Shown: piece by piece, positions 60,512-64,000 of the stretch
Numbering within the stretch: position 1 is the first letter of the stretch
How the letters are laid out: each line of letters opens with the position of its first letter
Assembly (NCBI GenBank): GCA_032622095.1
Contig: CP136064.1
Span: forward strand, 212,612,205-212,676,204
Source: Siphonodentalium dalli
Lineage: Eukaryota; Mollusca; Scaphopoda; Gadilida; Siphonodentaliidae
Reading direction: 5' to 3'
Length of the DNA: 64,000 bases
Translations under genes and position numbers: made by a program
The notes under the pieces: model-generated
Told to the model about the DNA's origin: nothing
Database searches by the model: none
Seen by the model: only the letters and a program-made list of their open reading frames with translations

Positions 60512-62143
60512 TGAGGCTCCCGAGTATTGTCATTAGTTTCATGGCAGATTATTTTTGTATTTATTTAATTTTTTTTGGGACACAGTGGAATTACTGCCTC
60601 CAGTACATGTACCGGTATAGTGGGTATACCACAGTGTACTGGTAGATTAATTGGCATAGAGACCTACGATGGTCACAGTAAAGGCTGTGTGACTGGGTCT
60701 TAATAATTTAGGATCTGGAGAAGCCGGCCAAAAACTTAACTTGGCCCCAAAGAAGTCGGCCCTGGTAAATTAAATATTGCTCAACAGAAGAAGGCCCCAT
60801 TATCTTTCACTGCACATTATTGCATGTGTCACAAATAGGTGTTTACATAGGTTCTGGATATGGTGTTTACATTATGCAAGGTGTCACATGCTGTGATTGG
60901 CATGAATTTTTTGTGTAGTCATTACTGATGAATGTATGGATATAGAAGTTGGCTAAGCAGTCACAAATTCCAGGTTTTCCTGGGTGATTATGTAGGTCCA
61001 TGTATGAAGGCATTGTTCATCATATACAAGTACACATGCAATGGCCTACAGTAGTCCACCAAAGTAGACTTATCGGGAAAGAACTTATTTTATATTAAGA
61101 CATATACGACAGTTCTTTCCCTCAATGAGGATATTAAAGGGGACTCATAAATATTAAAATACCCGCATCCAATTACTAGTACAATTCTGTGCCGAATAAA
61201 GGTAGCTGTACATATGTTTATTAATTGTATTGAAAAATCCACCCTGCATGATGCTTATTTGGGTCTGGACATTTGAACAACATGAATGGCTCTGTTCTAA
61301 ATTTAATTAACAAATGCTATGTAAAAATGACAAAATTTAAAACAAGAAAATGTAGATTTTTCAATTGAGATGTTGCATGTAGACAAAAATGGTTACCCTT
61401 TCCTGTGCATACAGTATATCATATCAATTTTAAGTAAGTCAATTGTGAAAAGTTAACTTTATATTAAAGTCTACAAAAATAATTCAAGTTATTAAATATT
61501 GAAAAATGTCCATCTTCCGTGCATGATATTGATTTTTCTGTGAGAATTAATACCGGAACACATACCGGTACATGTATGTTTCCACCACGCGGTGACCACA
61601 CACTTCTATTCCGCCGTATTATTAAATTTTTCAGAAATTCCCACTCTGTACCATACATGTACTTATATTCCACTCTGCACTTCTATATGACACACATCAT
61701 GTCACATGAGTAGTCTACATGTACTTTGGTGGACTAGGCATACAGTGTACATGTGTACATGTATGTTGCTTTGCTTCTTATGGAACACCTTGACTATGAG
61801 TATAATGCTTCAAAATTGCTTAAGGAATAATCTGTTTCTTATAACTACATGTACTGTACATCTGAACATTATATATCAACACAAAAGTGCATTTTGTAGT
61901 TGGATATATATATACTGTTAAAAATTTAATGTGGCGTTGCCACGACATCACATGTCATCATGTCTTCATGACAAAATTCCTGTAGTATATATATAACGTA
62001 TATGTAGCGAAAATGTAAAATACTCGCTCGCTTGTCATGGAATACATTGTATGTAACCAGTGGTGATATTATACAGAATAATAGCATTAACTGGGTACTA
62101 CTAATACTATAAATATTCAAATTATATGAATTTAGTATTTTAC
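60512..62143. other. Proximal part of RILPL intron 1, no gene seen
   Basis: AT-rich with many CATGTACATGTA and ACCGGTA motifs; no recognised element. First-intron enhancers could lie here, but nothing in the sequence proves one. Confidence 0.5.
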
Positions 62144-62440
62144 CTCTTCGAAACGAGCTCTTTCTTGTGCTTTCTCTGATTTTTCTAATTCCAATTTCTC
62201 AACCTGAAAACGGAGTTCTGTCTTTTCTTCTGTTTCTTTCTCATTTTTCAGAGCTAAGGCTTCTAAATGTTCCAGTGATTTGATCACTTTGGGCATCAAA
62301 TCAGTCACTACTTCCACTCCATAAACGTCAATGAGTTTTTCAAATTCCTTCCCTATTCCGGCGGCTTGGTCATACACATCAACCACAGTGAGGTTACATA
62401 ATTCATTTTCCATATTTCTTCGAATTATGAAGGAATCCAT
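62144..62440 (-). CDS. RILPL: RILP-like protein, coding exon 1 (RH1 domain)
   Basis: First coding exon, 99 codons, starting at the ATG whose complement ends at 62,440 and ending after a GAG codon at a GTAAAA donor (phase 0). Residues 13-60 read LTVVDVYDQAAGIGKEFEKL and later LMPKVIKSLEHLEALA, the signature of the RH1 domain of RILP, RILPL1 and RILPL2. The remainder is a charged coiled coil rich in E, K and R. In vertebrates RH1 is the N-terminal four-helix module that binds motor partners (dynein light intermediate chain for RILP, myosin Va tail for RILPL2), and RILP-like proteins act in ciliary and endolysosomal traffic. The start is chosen because the next in-frame codons match the family N-terminus and no better ATG lies upstream. 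Family assignment is firm; orthology to RILPL1 rather than RILPL2 is inferred from the predicted length. Confidence 0.93.
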
Positions 62441-62720
62441 TTAGAATATGTGAATTATCCCATCTCAAGTATAACAGCACCAAAGAAACCAATATTGAGA
62501 GTCACGAGAGAGAACTCCCCCATTCCAATGACGCAAGTAAGGCAATTTTACTTCCGGGTAAACAAACTGATGAGGAAAACCCATAGTCACGTGATTTGTT
62601 AGGTTCGTTCGTTTTGTTCGCCACACTTACACCGAGGATAATGTTAACATAACTAGAGCTACCAGGGCGGCTTTAACATTTTGATTAAACAAGAAGATAT
62701 CTTACAATCGGAATTCACTT
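62441..62720 (-). promoter_or_regulatory. RILPL upstream/promoter region
   Basis: The 280 bases above the RILPL start codon are freer of repeats than the surroundings. They contain a palindromic E-box in the context GTCACGTGA at 62,586-62,594, an ETS/NRF2-type ACTTCCGG at 62,550-62,557, and a bZIP-like TGACGCAA near 62,529. No TATA box is evident at a fixed distance, as expected for a housekeeping promoter. The transcription start and any 5' non-coding exon cannot be placed from sequence alone. Confidence 0.5.
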
Positions 62721-62804
62721 CGTCCGAATTTGTCGCCTAATTCGAACTATCCGATTTCGACGTGCGTGTGCCGAATGGATATATTACAGTAACACATAGG
62801 GGGC

Positions 62805-63012
62805 TTTAAAGGTACTCAATCCGATTCGATGGTCCACATTTCATTAGATTCCAACAACAACATTTTTTTAAATGCCTCTGCAGTTATCAGAATCGAGTAA
62901 TTGCCAAAAAAATAATGTTAACCACAGTTAAAGGTACTCGATCCGATCAGACGCTCCTCAATTACTATTTCTTTGCCGTTGGCTTCGGTGTGGGGGTAAA
63001 AACTATTTGATC
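62805..63012. repeat. Dispersed repeat E, rearranged copy
   Basis: TAAAGGTACTCAATCCGA at 62,808 and AAAGGTACTCGATCCGATC at 62,932, then the reversed inner block (TTACTATTTCTTTGCC). The LINE fragment follows directly. Confidence 0.55.
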
Positions 63013-63021
63013 TGGTTTCCA

Positions 63022-63671
63022 GAAATATCTGGGCGCCTGTCTCGATGAAAGTATCACTGGAGAACAAATGGCCAAACAGGTGCTGAATAAAGTAACTACT
63101 CGTCTCAAATTTTTATATAGAAAGGCTGACTTTCTAACCCCCTTCACAAAGAAACTACTCGCAAACTCATTAATTCAATGCCACCTTGATTATGCATCCT
63201 CTATTTGGTATAGCTCTTTGAGTACAACTACCAAAAATAAACTACAAATTTTTCAGAACAAGTTAATCTGGTTTGTTCTGAGCTTGAATAGATATTCACA
63301 TATAGGCTACAAAGAGTTTAAATCCATTAAATGTCTTCCAGTTGAATCCAGAGTGTCCCAAAGAAAACTGACTATCATGAAAAATATCACAGATGGGATT
63401 GGGAAAGCTCCTAACTACCTAAGAGATGGATTCCAATTTTCAAACACACATTGCAAATATAATCTCCGGTCTGGTCTTTTTAGATTATCTGTGCCTCAAC
63501 ATTAGAGTATTTGGATACAATAGCTTTTTTTACACAGGGATCACTTTGTGGAATCATTATGTGAAATATATTGAACCTAACTGCAATTTGGCCACATGGA
63601 ACCACCTAATAAAACAGGAATTATTCGATAAAATTTTAGGTACTGAGGAATCTGACTTTGTATACTATTAA
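63022..63671 (+). pseudogene. Non-LTR retrotransposon (LINE) reverse-transcriptase C-terminal fragment, frameshifted
   Basis: Open from just after a stop near 63,020. It reads YLGACLDESITGEQ, then RLKFLYRKADFLTPF, LIQCHLDYASSIWYSSL and later KCLPVESRVSQRKL. These are the landmarks of the thumb/C-terminal part of LINE reverse transcriptases (the YLG-LD-L-G-E block and the H-DYA-S-WY block). The frame stops at 63,505 and the homology continues in another frame as FGYNSFFYTGITLWN to a terminal FVYY and stop at 63,671, so one frameshift lies near 63,490-63,505. The catalytic FADD region and endonuclease are missing: this is a 5'-truncated dead copy. Clade is uncertain (CR1/Rex/L2-like guess). Confidence 0.85.
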
Positions 63672-64000
63672 TAGTATGACCGTATGAGAACTTGTGTTGT
63701 GGCCTGGTCAGTCCTGCGATCGGTTACCATTAAGGACCACAGTGGAAATAAGCTAGCTTTGGCTTGCTTTCCTGTGCGCTCCTTGGTGGCAATCGATGGC
63801 ATGACTTGTCAGACGGAGCTTAATCATGTGTATATTTCTCCTCTACTTCTCTATCTTTCCACCTCTATCTCTATCCGTTAATGTCTTACTTATCTCCAGT
63901 TATCTTACTAGTACCTCTTAAGCAGCATGCCAGTCCTGTTGAGGGAGGAGGGTGGAATGGCACGGTTGATTATTCATGTTTGTATATATATATATAAAGG
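63672..64000 (+). mobile_element. LINE 3' untranslated region with TA-rich tail
   Basis: Non-coding stretch directly after the LINE stop codon. It has a pyrimidine-rich middle (CTCTACTTCTCTATC) and ends in a short TA microsatellite at the window edge, typical of LINE 3' tails. The true end may lie beyond 64,000. Confidence 0.5.

Overview
This window is metazoan genomic DNA, AT-rich, with one multi-exon protein gene and many transposable-element remnants. The recurring ACATGTA motifs, dispersed repeats ending in GGACGGACGG runs, a tRNA-derived SINE with a TTAAACACCAATAAAT-type tail, and an invertebrate-looking RILP-like protein together suggest a marine lophotrochozoan, most probably a bivalve mollusc. 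The species is an inference. There are no bacterial operons, rRNA or tRNA genes, or CRISPR arrays.

The gene is a RILP-like (RILPL) homologue on the minus strand. Five coding exons fit together in phase: exon 1 at 62,144-62,440, exon 2 at 18,529-18,673, exon 3 at 15,795-15,913, exon 4 at 13,059-13,358 and exon 5 at 6,850-7,037. They give about 350 residues, in the order RH1 domain, coiled coil, acidic/proline-rich linker, RH2 domain. The short C-terminal exon was not found and may lie left of base 1. Intron 1 is about 43.5 kb and holds most of the repeats. The promoter region carries a GTCACGTGA E-box and an ETS-type ACTTCCGG site.

The rest is repeats, which I grouped by sequence. Family A (17 copies) is a near-palindromic element of about 217 bp with TACAGTAATGCC ends (pogo/mariner-like, TA target). 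Families B and D have TTAA-CCCTTT ends (piggyBac-like); many B copies are double hairpins. Family C is a double hairpin with 8-bp target duplications (hAT-like). Family F has CAGGGTT/AACCCTG-type ends and 8-bp duplications (hAT-like). Single elements include a 1.07-kb TAA-flanked element inside a 66-bp satellite (PIF/Harbinger-like), a 428-bp MULE-like foldback, a 1.27-kb hAT-like insert, two tRNA-SINE fragments, a SINE with clear A and B boxes, and a LINE 3' end at the right edge.

Two large structures stand out. At 31.0-35.8 kb, an element with 8-bp flanking repeats contains a second element with terminal inverted repeats of about 560 bp. That inner element carries a broken, spliced-looking coding region of unknown family. 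At 43.7-51.2 kb there is a giant foldback of about 7.5 kb, with arms of 1.7-2 kb made partly of tandem sub-repeats around a minisatellite that changes strand at a hairpin. Nested copies (A inside B, D and X; C inside F) give a relative order of insertion.
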